Shown here piece by piece: positions 27,933-39,640 of a DNA stretch of 64,000 nt (position 1 is the stretch's first letter; every line of letters begins with the position of its first letter). The translations under genes and the position numbers were made by a program. Origin of the DNA: Dillenia suffruticosa (taxonomy: Eukaryota > Streptophyta > Magnoliopsida > Dilleniales > Dilleniaceae); the NCBI GenBank assembly GCA_033439265.1, contig JAVTVX010000027.1:201001-265000 (forward strand), written 5' to 3'. Below the pieces are notes generated by a model, which was given only the letters and a program-made list of their open reading frames with translations, searched no databases and was not told the DNA's origin.

Positions 27933-28340
27933 GGAACTAAGGCCTCCAGAGTTCTTACCTCTTGCATTTCCTCCTCCAATGTTCTAATGTTTCTGTGTTC
28001 CTATCCTTCCCCTTCTAGCTATTTCTAATGACTGCTCATGTAAGCTACCATTTCGAATGCTTGAAAGAGAGATGTGGGCTTCATCATCCTTAATATTGGT
28101 TTAATCTCTTCCTTGACCCCACTTATAAAGCTTGAAATGAAGTATGACTAAGAAAGTTGGTGATTTTTATGGAGCATTAGAGACCAAGTCTCTTTAAATT
28201 TCTCCTAGTACTCTCCTATAGAAATGTTGTTGCAGCTTAGTAAATTCCTCCACTTCATCTTGTAGTCTTTAATCTCAAATCTCTAACATAATAGACCAGA
28301 AAACTCTTCTCGTTCTAAATCTTTTTTAATTTTTTTTAGT

Positions 28341-30200
28341 TCCTGATACTAAATTTCTACTTTTCCTTTTGGGTATATTTCTATTGTTTCAACTTTTTGA
28401 TGGTCGGATATCTGGTATACTGCAAAAAACTTATTACATTTCCTTATCTACATGTGTGGATTGACACATGAGAAGAGAGGAAGCTCAACTCTAGATGGGT
28501 TTGGCATCATGCTCCGTGGTTGAGGATCTCTTTTATTGGAGTAAGCCAGGGGCAATTTTCCCAATTGAGGGTGATGCTTGCTTTGATGATTCAACTACTA
28601 GTGGGAATTCCCGGGGGGCAATTTTCCCAATCCAATCCAGGACAACGCAAACATCAAAGTTGTGATCAATGAATCATTCCCCCTCCTCCCACCCCCCCCC
28701 CCCCCAAACCACAAAAAAGAGAACACTGAGATTGTCACCCCTAATTCTGCATCAAAATAGAATTTAACAGTGGAAGTCTAAGCCAGCAGCATTGCATGAA
28801 CATAATTTGAAGGATGACTTGAATCAGCAACAGCGCAAATGGAATCTTTGAAGTTCCAGAAGAAAGATAGAGGATTTCATAACTTTTTTGTGCAGCGACC
28901 AAACATGCTCCATCAAAAAGGCAGCAAAAATTGTAAAATTGAAAGGCCTCCACCTGCTAACTTTTCTAAGAATTTTCCAAACCCCTTGGCCTTAGACTCA
29001 TTTTGACTTTGAGATTCAAGAAGACCTTACTGACTATCCTCGTATCCATCTTATCACTCAATTTTCTCTTTCCTGCTTGAATAAAGAGAGCCATGATCCT
29101 AAAGCATTGCATTTCGCACCCATAAAATGAAGAGATTCTCCACCTGAACACATACAAAGAATTTGATAAATTAACATGCCTTTCAGCTCTTGGCACTTCC
29201 ATGGTGAGAAAGCTGTTCTGAGTATATATTGATTTGCCAACCAACAAAAGCATTTCAAAGGATAATAGGAAGTAAAAACTGATTTATGCAACAAAATTGA
29301 TCAAGAATAGCATATCCATAAAAGATAAGGGACTGACTCCGTAAGAACAGGCAAAAAAAGTGTCCAGATTTTACATACAGATATCAAACATAAAAGAACC
29401 AATGATATATGAAAGAAGACCACCATTATTCAGCCTCGTGATCACCATTATTACATATCATTTTACAAACAGCATCTTCAAGATCAGCTATTGACTCTGC
29501 TTCCTAACACTAGCTCTCACTGAATTGAGCCTGTCACCACCAACAAAATTTTCACACATGGTTAATTAAGTGCAAATATTCTAAAGTCATTAAATGAAAT
29601 TAGAGAACAGAAAATTAAAACATAATCTCATAATAAACCATCGAACAAGTCACTGCAAAAGTAGCAAAAACGAATAAATTATGGATGATCTGCAGCAACA
29701 TAAGGTGGGAATCACTTGCTCAAATCTTTACAATATGAATTTATTGTGTAAGGCATCATACCCATCCCCATAAAACTAATATCCCAGACACCATAAATCA
29801 GGTTTCTACATAGTTGATAATTAGACCTAACAGTTCCGTCACGCAACAGGAAATGACCAATTTCAAGCCTCCATCTGTGTTTTCCTTTGTCATAATTTCT
29901 TTTAGCACTCCCCCCCCCCAACAGGTAGTTTAATCTAGTTACAACCAAGAGTGAACAAAACTGGTATTACTGGCAAAATGAGCAGAAAGAACATGGAGAA
30001 CCAGCGAAATATTACTCCCATCCCCACATGAGATTGCATAAAGAGCATAATATGTTTCAAGGTTCTGTGCCAGATAGAGGCAGTGCTCTATTGTCTCCGG
30101 ACATGAAGTGCTTCCAAGTTATAAGACATCTTAGAGTACATCATAGCAAAAAAGAGTTCTATGCAACATCAGGGAATAGCAAAGGACAGTTAAAGCAACA

Positions 30201-30233
<33 letters not shown>

Positions 30234-30303
30234 TGAGCAACAATCCCTACCTCAGCAACCAACTCCTACATTGGTAGCCGCTGATCAAGACAGCATCTGG
30301 CAA
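28341..30303. other. Flank between gypsy remnant and unknown gene, 3' side of the latter
   Basis: No gene is recognised. GGGGCAATTTTCCCAAT occurs twice (about 28549 and 28616), close to a run of 14 C (28692-28705). A run of T9 followed by about 21 G lies at 30203-30232. Part of this interval is probably the 3' UTR of the unknown gene ending at 30304. Minus-strand open frames at 28966-29294 are not supported by any family resemblance. Confidence 0.45.
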
Positions 30304-31374
30304 CTACGACTGCATGATTTTATTTTGTTTGATGCAATGCGGTCCCGAGATCTCTTGACATTTCCTTATTGATGTCGGCTCAACAGCCACAACACCATTG
30401 CTTGAAGGCTCAGCTGAAGATATATGCACCTTGCTCCTGCTTTGTTTTCCCAATGTTTTGTCAGAAAACATAGAGTTTCTAAATTCATGCTCCTCGTTAG
30501 GGTTTGCTCGATCCTTAATGGTGCAAATACTAAGAGGCAACTTCTTTTGTTTGATCCTTCCCTTCTTTCTGCCAATAATGACCATACTATCTACCACATC
30601 ACCATTTTTCTCCTTTGAATAATCCATTCCGAATTCCTCAGTTTCAGTTTCCGATTGGTCAGATCTATTACAATTAGAAGCCTCCCCATTTTCCCCCATT
30701 ATAAATGCTTCAGAATCCACCTTGGAATGTGGAGAAGCCCCGTTGCATGGGGAATAAGGATTTCCCTCCAAAACTTCGGCTCGAGCTAAAAATTTAGTTT
30801 TTCCAAAGGAGGAGAAGCCTTTAAGCTTCTTATGCCTCTTTGAATCAGACCCTGAACAATTCTTTGAGATTCTAGGAGAACTGTTCATAGCTCTATGCAG
30901 TGTCCTGGCTAATTCTTCATCGGTTTTGTTATTCTCAACAGGTCGGTGCTTCATGTACAAGGCATGAACCGGGATGTGCTTCTTCATCTTATTCTTCTTC
31001 AGATATCGGTCTCCAGAGGCAGCCTCTGCCTCATCCAGGACCTCTAACGCGTTCTTGGCAGCTGCAATAGCATTGGCCGCAATAGCAGCCTTCTCTTCAG
31101 CAGCTGCTTTTGCAGCCTTGGCCGCCTTGACAGCAGCAGCAGCCGCTTTCTTAGAAGCCTCCACGATCTCCTCCGGGGAAAGATTAGGGTTACTCAAATA
31201 AGAAGTCAATAGACTGTTAAGACGACCATCGAAATCACTGGGAACAGAAGATAGCAAAGACATCCGAAACGAATCATGGGAAACCTGTTTCTTCAAACCG
31301 GCAAGAAGTCGCTTGCGGGGCGGCAAAAGGACATCCGCATCCAAGTGATTAATGTCACAGATGTTATCCTCCAT
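30304..31374 (-). CDS. Conserved plant protein of unknown function, Ala/Lys-rich
   Basis: A single coding exon gives 356 residues with a clean ATG. The N-terminus DINHLDADVLLPPRKRLLAG is followed by a helical Ala/Lys-rich segment (about 67-115, EEIVEASKKAAAAAVKAAKA and on) that may form a coiled coil. The rest is Ser/Lys-rich and low in order, with several basic clusters that could direct the protein to the nucleus. I do not recognise a catalytic domain. Its place between SRPK and MLH3 matches At4g35510 (paralogue At2g17540), of unknown role; this identity is inferred from gene order. A 5' UTR intron is likely: donor GTACTT at 31813, acceptor CAG at 31383-31385. The plus-strand Ala-rich frame at 30974-31201 is its shadow. 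Confidence 0.82.
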   Translation of the reverse strand: MEDNICDINHLDADVLLPPRKRLLAGLKKQVSHDSFRMSLLSSVPSDFDGRLNSLLTSYLSNPNLSPEEIVEASKKAAAAAVKAAKAAKAAAEEKAAIAANAIAAAKNALEVLDEAEAASGDRYLKKNKMKKHIPVHALYMKHRPVENNKTDEELARTLHRAMNSSPRISKNCSGSDSKRHKKLKGFSSFGKTKFLARAEVLEGNPYSPCNGASPHSKVDSEAFIMGENGEASNCNRSDQSETETEEFGMDYSKEKNGDVVDSMVIIGRKKGRIKQKKLPLSICTIKDRANPNEEHEFRNSMFSDKTLGKQSRSKVHISSAEPSSNGVVAVEPTSIRKCQEISGPHCIKQNKIMQS

Positions 31375-31382
31375 TACTAAAA

Positions 31383-31813
31383 CTGTAAACCTAAACCCTC
31401 AAAATGGTAAATCTTGGCCTACATGGATGAATTGAATGTTGCGACTAAAATCACGGGAAAGAAACACCAACAAACAAATCTGAATCCCACCTAAAATTCA
31501 ACCATGTAAAAACGAAATCAAATATACAGGAAGCCCTAGAAATGAAATTTTTAAAGCAATAGAATTATGAAACCAAAACGGGGAAGATGCATGCATGGAA
31601 TCCAAAGTAGGGTAGAAACGTTGGAGTTAACCAAGATAGGGGGAATTCTTCCTAGTACATGCGAAGAAAAGGAATTAGGGCTGTTTATAAAGTGGATTCA
31701 AGGAAATCCAAATGAATTTCGAAGCGCCATACCCGATGGGGCATGCTTATAATCGTACGACGGAGAGATCAAAGAAAACAAAGATACGAAACGGAATTGA
31801 CGTAGTTAAGTAC
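31383..31813 (-). other. 5' UTR intron of the unknown gene
   Basis: The donor TTACAG|GTACTT at 31814/31813 and acceptor TTTACAG|TTTTAG at 31383/31382 on the minus strand bracket 431 bases. The acceptor is only 8 bases upstream of the ATG. Confidence 0.6.
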
Positions 31814-31886
31814 CTGTAACCCGACAGAGGCTTTTGCAGAGGAGAGAGAGACGGACAGAAGCCAAGTTGGGAGTTAGGGTTTGGTC

Positions 31887-31916
31887 TGAGAGAGAGAGAG
31901 AGGGAGAGAGAGAGAT
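31887..31916. repeat. GA/CT microsatellite in the leader of the unknown gene
   Basis: A GA run interrupted by one GGGA. In the sense of the minus-strand gene it is a CT-rich leader tract. Confidence 0.85.
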
Positions 31917-31979
31917 CGTCGCAGCAATGGGAGTCAGGAAGAGAGAGAAGAGAATTTGAAGATGTGATTATTTATTTTG

Positions 31980-31991
31980 TATATATAGATA
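31980..31991 (-). promoter_or_regulatory. TATA box of the unknown gene
   Basis: The minus strand reads CTATATATAC. It lies about 30 bases upstream of the presumed leader exon (31814 to about 31950). That leader carries a CT tract in gene sense (31887-31916). Confidence 0.45.
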
Positions 31992-33690
31992 AATAACTTA
32001 ATTTTTTTTGGGATAAATATGTAAATAAAAGTGTGAGAGGAGAGAGAACTTCGATTGGTTGTGATTGTAGAGAGAAAGAAACCCAACACTTCCCCATCCC
32101 AATCTCCCCCCCGCCCCACTACCTCACAGATCCCGTGATCTCATCTCACTTCCTTTTTCCATTTACTGCCCTCACCCTCAACTCGCCAAAACTAAACTGC
32201 CCTCCCCACGCTTTAAACCCTTCTTTTTTCCCCCTTTTCTTTGTTTAATTTAAATAATTAGTAATTACTATGACTGTCATTGTCGATATCATCCACCTTT
32301 GAGTTTGTGTCTAATTTCTTCAGAGTTTAATTTTGATGATAAAAATTAATTCTAATTTTGTAAAAATTATAAATGAATCGAATAATTTCACCTAATAATA
32401 ATAACTACTCTTAAATTATAAATCCAAAATTATTTTAGTCGTTTTAAATAATAAAGTTTAGGGAAATTTCATATTCACTTTTTTTCTTTCAATTTCAAAC
32501 TATTTTGGTTGAACTATTTTTTTTTTTTTTTCCTTTAATACTGCTTGAGGTTTATAAGAATCATTGCATTACATGAGTTTGTTGAGTTCCATTTAATTGA
32601 AATTATTTAGAAACCTTTAATTTATCATAAACAGTATGTAAAAAAAAAATACACACACACACACACACACATAAAATATGAGCTTATCTTATATTATATC
32701 AAGAAATTGCAAGACTTAAAAGTTATAAGGGATTTTTTTTTTTTTTTTTTTATCACAATAGAAAAAATGAAATAATAGATTTTCTCCTAAAATATAATTT
32801 GACTTGCGGACCCATTTGTAATTTTAGGATTTCTTTAAAGTCGAAAGTTATCATTTATTAGACTTACGTATCAAATGCTCAATCCAATTAATTTTGCAGC
32901 ATCTATCCCTTTTCTTTAAAAGTAGAATCTTATTGTAATATATTTTTCTTTCATTTCACTTATATATGAACACCGTTGATTGACATAATTCATATCTTTG
33001 TATACCTACATGACATTTTTATCGAATTTTAGTAAAAAAAAAATAAAAAAAAAAATAGTATGATTTCAAAAAAAGCTATGGTCATTATAAGGTGAGAATT
33101 TCAAATTATAGATTAATATCTATTTTTAAATAAATATAAATATTGAGTCGCTACAATCACCATTAGGGGTTCAAAACCAAAACCCATGGGCCTAAATATC
33201 TTATCTTCATCTTTGTAATATATATATTTAAAATAATAAGATTGACATCACATACCAGAAGAAAACTACTTAATAAGTTATCTCTCTCTCTCAAATTTGT
33301 CTTTTTTATTTTTCTCATCTTTCTAAAAATAATACCTTTTTTTTTTTGACAAAAATGCATCCACAGTATCATTGATGTTTTATAGAATATCTATGTTATG
33401 CAAAAATACCATTATTTTATTTATTTGCATTTTCATTTTTTGTTATTTATCTGTTTAAATCTTCTAACTCTATATGAAAAAAGAAAAAAATATCTCCAAG
33501 TAAAATTCAGATAACAAATTTGTTAAAACTTATTTTTTATTTTATTTTATGTAATCTTTTATTTTTTATTTTTTTATGTATGACACAATAAACTACATTA
33601 ATTTATTTATTTTATAAAAAAAAAAAAAAAGGAAGAGAAACGAAAGAGGCAATGTCATCATAGGGGGCGATAGCCCAATTCCCCACTCCA
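31992..33690. other. AT-rich intergenic region
   Basis: Nothing coding is recognised. It has poly-T and poly-A runs (32518-32531, 32731-32750, 33616-33630) and a CA microsatellite (32650-32671). It is probably spacer with the upstream promoter of the unknown gene at its left end. Confidence 0.5.
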
Positions 33691-33699
33691 AGCCCTTGA

Positions 33700-34382
33700 T
33701 TTGTTCATCGAGCCTCACACCCACTTGCTGAGGTGGGAGATTCTCCGGCTTAGTAGAGACTGGGCTAATGCCTTCCTGTGCAGCACCGAGCCAAATCCTA
33801 GGAACATCTCTCGGGTGAAATGGCTCCCTCCTAACCCAGGTATGATCAAGCTCAACTCTGATGATGCGGTGTCTAAGTCCTCCAGGAAAGCTGGTGCTGG
33901 TGGCCTTCTTAGGAGAGAAGACGGCAGCTGGCTTAAGGGATACACTATCAACATTGGGAGTGTGGATGTCCTCACAACGGAGCTCTGGGGTCTGAGAGAA
34001 AGCCTCAAGCTGGCTAAAGCCTTACGAATTGAGCAACTTCAAGTTGAAGTGGATAACTCTTCCCTTATGAATCTTTTAGCTCTCGAAAAGCACAGAAACC
34101 ATCCCCTTCTTTTAATTTGCGCGGAATGCAAAGACCTACTATTAGAGTTAGGGGTCAATCATGTCTCGCATGTTTTTAGATTTTTAGAGAATTAAATAGA
34201 TGTATCGACCTCTTGGCCAAGCTGGGTTTCAGTTCTTCCATTGGAGTCAGAGTCCTGGACCACCCGCCTCAACAGCTGGCTCCCCTGCTACTTGATGATC
34301 TGTTTGGCGAAGGCTCCCTTAGGAGCATTGTCCCCAGTCCTAGCCGCGTTAGGCATTGGGGCGTTTGGCATTGGGTGTTGTA
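33700..34382 (+). pseudogene. LINE-type RNase H domain relic
   Basis: The frame 33701-34195 encodes a plant non-LTR-element RNase H domain: VKWLPPNPGMIKLNSDDAV, KAGAGGLLRREDGSWLKGY, LTTELWGLRESLKLAKAL and VEVDNSSLMNLL. These hold the expected Asp, Glu and Asp metal ligands. After HVFRF the conserved end (RCIDLLAKLGFSSS and following) is in another frame, reached by a shift near 34190, and it stops at about 34380. No reverse transcriptase or endonuclease precedes it, so it is a 5'-truncated LINE tail or an orphan domain copy. Confidence 0.8.
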
Positions 34383-34570
34383 GGCTTTGTTGCTTTTGCT
34401 TGCTTGATATTTCCTTCCTTTACGTACCTTTTGATGGCTATACCTAACTTTACCCATAAATGCCTTGCAACCTTTTTCTTTTTCTTTTCCAAAAATAATT
34501 TTTCTCACGGCTCCCCAAAAAAAGAAACCAAAAAAAACAAAAAATGGAAAACTTTGTCTTTGAAGTGGAG

Positions 34571-34577
34571 TATAAAT
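34571..34577 (+). promoter_or_regulatory. TATA box ahead of the MLH3 pseudogene
   Basis: TATAAAT lies about 460 bases upstream of the decayed MLH3 ATG and is followed by a CT run (34620-34635). The promoter remnant sits directly next to the LINE relic. Confidence 0.4.
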
Positions 34578-35036
34578 AAGGTGCGGGTCTGGGGTTCCTA
34601 GCAAGGCCCGGTCAGGTGCATCTCTCTCTCTCTCCCCGATTGAGTTTCTTGTTTCCTTTCCTAATCAAACCCTTATACAGCGATTTTCTGTGTTTCTTGA
34701 TCCCCACGTTTTCCTTTTTCTTTTATTTTATTTTATGCTCAGTTCTTTGTTATGGGTCTTGCAGGGGTATTGTGAAATGCCCCTCTTCCACCTTCTTTCT
34801 CCATTTCTAGCCGAGCAATAATGATTACTCCCAGTTAATCCTTCAATCATTTCGAAATCCATTCTTGTCAAGGCTAACGGTAAGGGTTTTCCCTCCCCCA
34901 CCACATTTTTTTACTTATTACATTTGCTATTCATGCTCTACTAGTTTTGATTGTCTAGTACATGCTACCTTACCTACAATTAGAATTGCATGTTGTTGTA
35001 CAATTGCTTTCTGTTTCTCTTTCAGCTTTGCATACA

Positions 35037-38000
35037 ATGCGGAGCATTAAGCCCTTGCCCTAGGCTGTCCAAGTGCTGTACATTCCAGCATTCTTCGTCC
35101 TCACTTCTCTAGGATCGTTGAAGATCTCATTTTCAACTGTTTGGATGCTGCAGCTACCAAGGTAATCAGCTTTCTCCCTTGGGTTCGGATACGATTTACT
35201 AACTAGTCCTTTGTTTGAAACCATTACTTTGGGGTTCAGGCCCAAAACACCTATGCCTACCCGCTTCAACAGTTTGTACTAACTTGGGTATATCAATCAA
35301 TGTTTGGCCCTACTTATATTTTGGCAGTCCACATATATATTTTCAGGTGCTTGTCTCGATGGTGGTTGGGACCTGCTATGTCAAAGTTGCTGATAATGGT
35401 CAGTCTATGTCTCCTTTTGCATGGGGTTCCAACACTTTAAATATTGAACCTTACTGTAACTTATAGTTATACTTTTGCACGTTCCCAAGATGGATTGGTT
35501 TTGTTGGGGGAAAAACATGGTATGCCTTTATCCATTATCATTTACTTCCCAGAACTTATCTTATGCAGTGATCGAGAATTTAACTGAGAGGATCAACCTG
35601 TTTTTATGGCCTTTTCATCTGTATGAAGTAAATAGTAGTGGGAAGAGACTGAACTGGTTATAGTTTCCTAGGCATTCCATAAACTCGCACTCACTAGGCA
35701 AACAATGTTCTTTTATTAGTTATAGATCCATAAATGTGGGAATTGTTTCAACAGAACAAAACCAAAGACGGAAAGTGCTGTCCTGCCTTGTTCGCCTGCT
35801 TAGGCTTTTGTGCATGCCTTTCAATAGTAATGAGGCATTCATAGGGTATTGGTTGCAATATAAACCTGCCCTTGAAGAAGACACCAAGACCATTTCATTT
35901 AGCGTTAACCATCCTGCATTCAATCACAAGGTAATACCTTGGAATGCGCCTCACAAGGTTCTGAATTTCTGTGGAGTGGTAGATGTGTCACAATGTTTTA
36001 TGTTAACAGCAACGTCAAAATCTCAACATTGGACCAGTGTGTTGCAACTAATGAAATCTTTGGTTTCCGTGGACAAGCATTGGGTTCCATTTATGATGTT
36101 TCCTTACTAGAAATCCTAACAGAAGTTCATGGGTGGCCAAATGGATATCACAAGGTTATTAAGGCAAGTTTTGCTATTAATCTTTTAACTACAAGAGATC
36201 TCTTACTATCCAGGTGCACTATATTTGCAAGTTGTAGTAAACTTCATCAGATCATCAGGGCTGCAAGTCGGTGCATCTAGGAATTGATGACACTAGAAAA
36301 AAAAGTTGGCAAACAGGTAAGACATTTTAATAGTGGTTTCAGTTTGTACTATGTCATTTACTCGCATGACACTTGTAGACACTTACATAAAAAGAAACAT
36401 GCTCAGTATACATTGTCCTATTAAAATTACACAAAGAAACTGCTGTGTCAATATTTGCATCTTTCCTTGCCCCACACATTTTTTTTTTTTTTGTGATTGC
36501 TTAGTATGAGCTAGATGAACAAAATGCAAGCATCTAAGTCAATCGCTTTAAGACCTCAGGCATCTCATCTTTATGTTTAAGGAAAAAGAAAAAAAAAAGG
36601 AAAATTTTAGCATCTGATCTGGTATATGATATGACGCTGCCTTTTGATGACTAAAAATGCATCGTATCCTCAGTATCTCAGTTTCTTTCTTCCATGCTTT
36701 ATATGCAAAATGCATTGATATCAAGATCTATACTACTATCAGAGGATTAGCATTAGTTTCTGCACATGCAACTGTATATCAAAAACTAATGCAGACACAA
36801 TTCATCTTGGCATATGCTTTGGCAATCAGTTAAAGTGAGCATGTGCTATCGAAGGATTTTCGTTGCTTTCTTGAATATGACTCTGCTTCACACATCTTGT
36901 GTGAATTTTCTTGAAATTAGCATTTTCCGTTTAGCCGTTGACCATTTACAGATTTACCGGATGCTAAATGTCTTACTGCAAAGGCAGCATATCTGTTCTC
37001 TCTTTGGTTTTGATATACTAGAAAAGCACATAATAGTACGCTTTTTTTTTAAATCTTTGAATTTTTCCTCATTTAATTATTGTAAGAGACTTATTTTACA
37101 GCCAACCAGTTCAAAGGAAGCACATGCAGTCCAGATCCCATCTTTTAGCAAATTGTTCCTTGTACGATCTTAAAATTTATATATCTCAATTAAGCTGCAA
37201 AAAATAGCACATAATGCTGGCATAGTTTTGCTCCAATTGACCCTGGATGCATTATCAAATCTGTAGCCCCAAGAAGGTCTCAGATGCAATCAAGAAATGT
37301 GTACCAAGGATTGCCTTTGTTCACTTAATGGTTTCCTACAAACTTATTGATGTTGACAGGTATGTGCTTGCTAAAACTGTATGATGTTGACTGATTCTTT
37401 TTACAAGCCTTATTAATTTGAGATATATCATTTCACTTCAGCGAGGATGAGCTGCTGTGCACAAACCTTGCTCTTCTCCCTCTGGCGCTAATGGCAAGTA
37501 ACTTTGGGAGTGATGTTACCAGTTCATTGCAAGCATTGGAAATTTCTGATGGTGGATTAAAGCTTTCAGGATACATTTCTACTTCTTGCAATTCCTCATC
37601 TCTGAAGGTGGGTTGATCCCTTATATTGGAGGAGCAGAAGTGGGTGTATATATTTGCTTGTGCACAAGTGGGTGTTGTTCTTTCTGCTGGGAGTTGAGGG
37701 AGTATCTTTTAAGTTATCCTTCACGTGGTAAACTTGGTTGTAACTAGCCTCAAATGGACAAAACTTCACACTCGCCAAAGCGTAATCTTGTTTCGAACTT
37801 TGACATTAACTAATGGAAATGGATGAATCATGAATCTAAGCCAAAAGCTGTCCCTTAATGCCTGCAAAGAGTTCCCTGCATTCCTGGTGAACTTTAAGGT
37901 GTTTTGGTTTATCTTAGATAAGCCTACATTGGCAACATTTTTATCATTGTTTACTTTCTCAAAACATATTCCATTATCTGTTCGTACCTTGGCCATCTTT

Positions 38001-39224
38001 CTTTGATAGTCCTCTCTTAAACCCTCCCCAGACCCTACAGTGGCAGGAGCCTTGTGCATGGGCTGCCCCTTTCATCCTTGAGAATGACAGCAGTAATTGC
38101 TTTTGGGACTACTAAATACTTATAGAATCTATTGTAACAAGATCAAGAATTTCATTTGGCACTTGTGCATGTATGCAGTAACCGAGGTAGCAATGCAGTC
38201 TGCCCATAATTCATCTCCTTGAATTGTTGTAGAGGTACCATGCATACTTGGTGTAAATTTGTCTGATATAGATCTCTTGGAATTTATGGAACAGGTAAAT
38301 TGAAGGGAATCTTTTTATTTCAAATCAAAATGCATTTTGTTTTGTGTATCTGTGGGTTTATCTTTATTAACCTTCAAGTGTGTGCTCATGTTGGGGCAGT
38401 GAATCCTTCGTTGCCCATTCATCCTTTTTTGATTTTTGCTGCTTAATGCTGGCTGACTTGGTGTTTCTTGCAATGTACAAGCTTTCTGACTCAGGTGGAT
38501 TGTCAGTGATACCACCATCTGTTCATCGAATTCTTAATAACAAGGCTCGCAGAGGTATAATCTTTAGTTTCTTCAAAAGTTTCAGTTTTTTGTTGGAATG
38601 GGGGATCCCTTGCTGGTGTATATGTGCAAAAATTCAAAAGCAACTTGGATGGGAAAAGCTTAGTTCAATTTATGTCACGAGATTGCTTGGCCTTCCAACA
38701 ATCGAAACAACAGTTTTTCAGAGTCTCTGTTTTCTCTTTCAGTGCCGAGTTTCTGTCTAGGAAGAATTGTCTCTTCAGGCTTTTATAAATTTTGCCCAGT
38801 CAAGTTCGAGTTTAGGTGCAAAAATGTTCGAATCAAGTTCGTGTTTAGGTGCAATAATGTTTGGGGACAGATTCTTACCTTCAGAATATTCCCTTATATT
38901 GGAGGAGCAGAAGCAAACCTCTGTTTCCAAGTGAGTTGAATGATATTTGGCTTTTATTATTATTATTTTTTTTTGCTTAGTTTGGTAGAGTGTGGAGATT
39001 GACGGAGATTTTTTTTGGATTTGGGATATATTTTTGTTTAGTGTGCTCGTGGGCGACCCACAACCGTGCCTCTTGTCAACTTGGGGGCATTGCGGAAAGA
39101 GATCACTAAGCTTGAACTAGGAAATGGTTGTGGTTCGAATGATTTGTTTCATGGATTACGTCACCACGAAGCCAGTATCGAGTGTTCAGCTCAGTGTCTA
39201 GCCATTGCCAAAGGTCAGTATTGA
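35037..39224 (+). pseudogene. MLH3: Decayed DNA mismatch-repair gene MLH3
   Basis: Introns and exon order are kept, so this is not a retrocopy. Exon remnants resembling MLH3 lie at 35037-35161 (MRSIKPLP then TAG at codon 9, and a one-base shift before SAVHSSILRPHFSRIVEDL), 35347-35398 (VVGTCYVKVADNG) and 35491-35518 (DGLVLLGEKH). Next come about 36034-36163 (EIFGFRGQALGSIYDVSLLE), 36259-36316, about 37102-37134, 37265-37359 (SPKKVSDAIKKCVPRIAFVH) and 37442-37607. C-terminal exons lie at about 38232-38294 (VPCILGVNLSDIDLLEFM), 38481-38554, 38870-38929 and 39042-39224 (GRPTTVPLVNLGALRKEI). The large middle coding part is absent, and with it the expected DQHAxxE endonuclease region. MLH3 normally pairs with MLH1 in meiotic crossover resolution and repair. 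With a stop at codon 9, a frameshift and the central loss, no functional protein is possible. Confidence 0.9.
37608..38231 (+). other. Foreign or rearranged segment in place of the MLH3 central exon
   Basis: It begins with a 23-base sequence (37618-37640) identical to part of a C-terminal MLH3 exon at 38890-38912. It continues with sequence not recognised as MLH3. On the minus strand 38059-37766 is open but resembles no family with confidence. The segment probably records a deletion repaired with filler DNA or a transposon insertion. Confidence 0.5.
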
Positions 39225-39603
39225 TGGATAGCGAAAACAAAAGAGAGGTATGGTTGTAAAATTTTCCACAATTCTATGTAGTCAAGACTCAAGAAAAAAT
39301 GGTTGGTATGATAAAATCTTATAAATTCTCTTATCTTTGTATATATTGATATATAACCATCACATCAATCAAAATGGAAATATAGATTCGTGTTTGTTTC
39401 ATTCAACACTACCTTTTGCTCACTACCAATTTTTTCCTTTTTTAGCTCTGAATTTGCCATCAGGTTGCAATAAGGGGTTCTGACAGCCAAATGCATCTAA
39501 TCACCACCCAAACCAGTTGGTGAAACCGCGGAGTGAATGTCCACTGGAGTACCCCACCAATCAATCAATTAATGAATTCCTTTTTACAAAACAACTGCCC
39601 TTT

Positions 39604-39640
<37 letters not shown>

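Larger units (their letters stand above)
24757..28340 (-). mobile_element. Degraded Ty3/gypsy retrotransposon, minus strand
   Basis: Read on the minus strand from 28340 downward there is gag (about 28330-28000, with stops). Then comes a zinc-knuckle region and protease (27932-27522), reverse transcriptase (27040-26680), an integrase C-terminal region (about 26640-26150), an LEDK end of the polyprotein (about 25140) and a purine tract. An LTR starts at 25105 (TGTCACCACATC on the minus strand) and continues at least to the GA tract at 24777. RNase H and the integrase core are missing at a junction near 26645. The 5' LTR was not found, so the right end is open. A CACTA-like element is inserted at 25236-26142. 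Confidence 0.8.

Noticed and set aside
30974-31201. Ala-rich plus-strand open frame
   Set aside because: It is the shadow of the Ala/Lys-rich helix of the minus-strand unknown protein.
35736-36030. A plus-strand open frame between MLH3 exon remnants 3 and 4
   Set aside because: It could be an inserted piece of another gene, but no motif was recognised and the frame runs into the MLH3 exon in the wrong phase.
37766-38059. 98-codon minus-strand open frame in the MLH3 pseudogene
   Set aside because: The phrase RTDNG recalls copia integrase, but the rest does not fit, so no transposon call is made.
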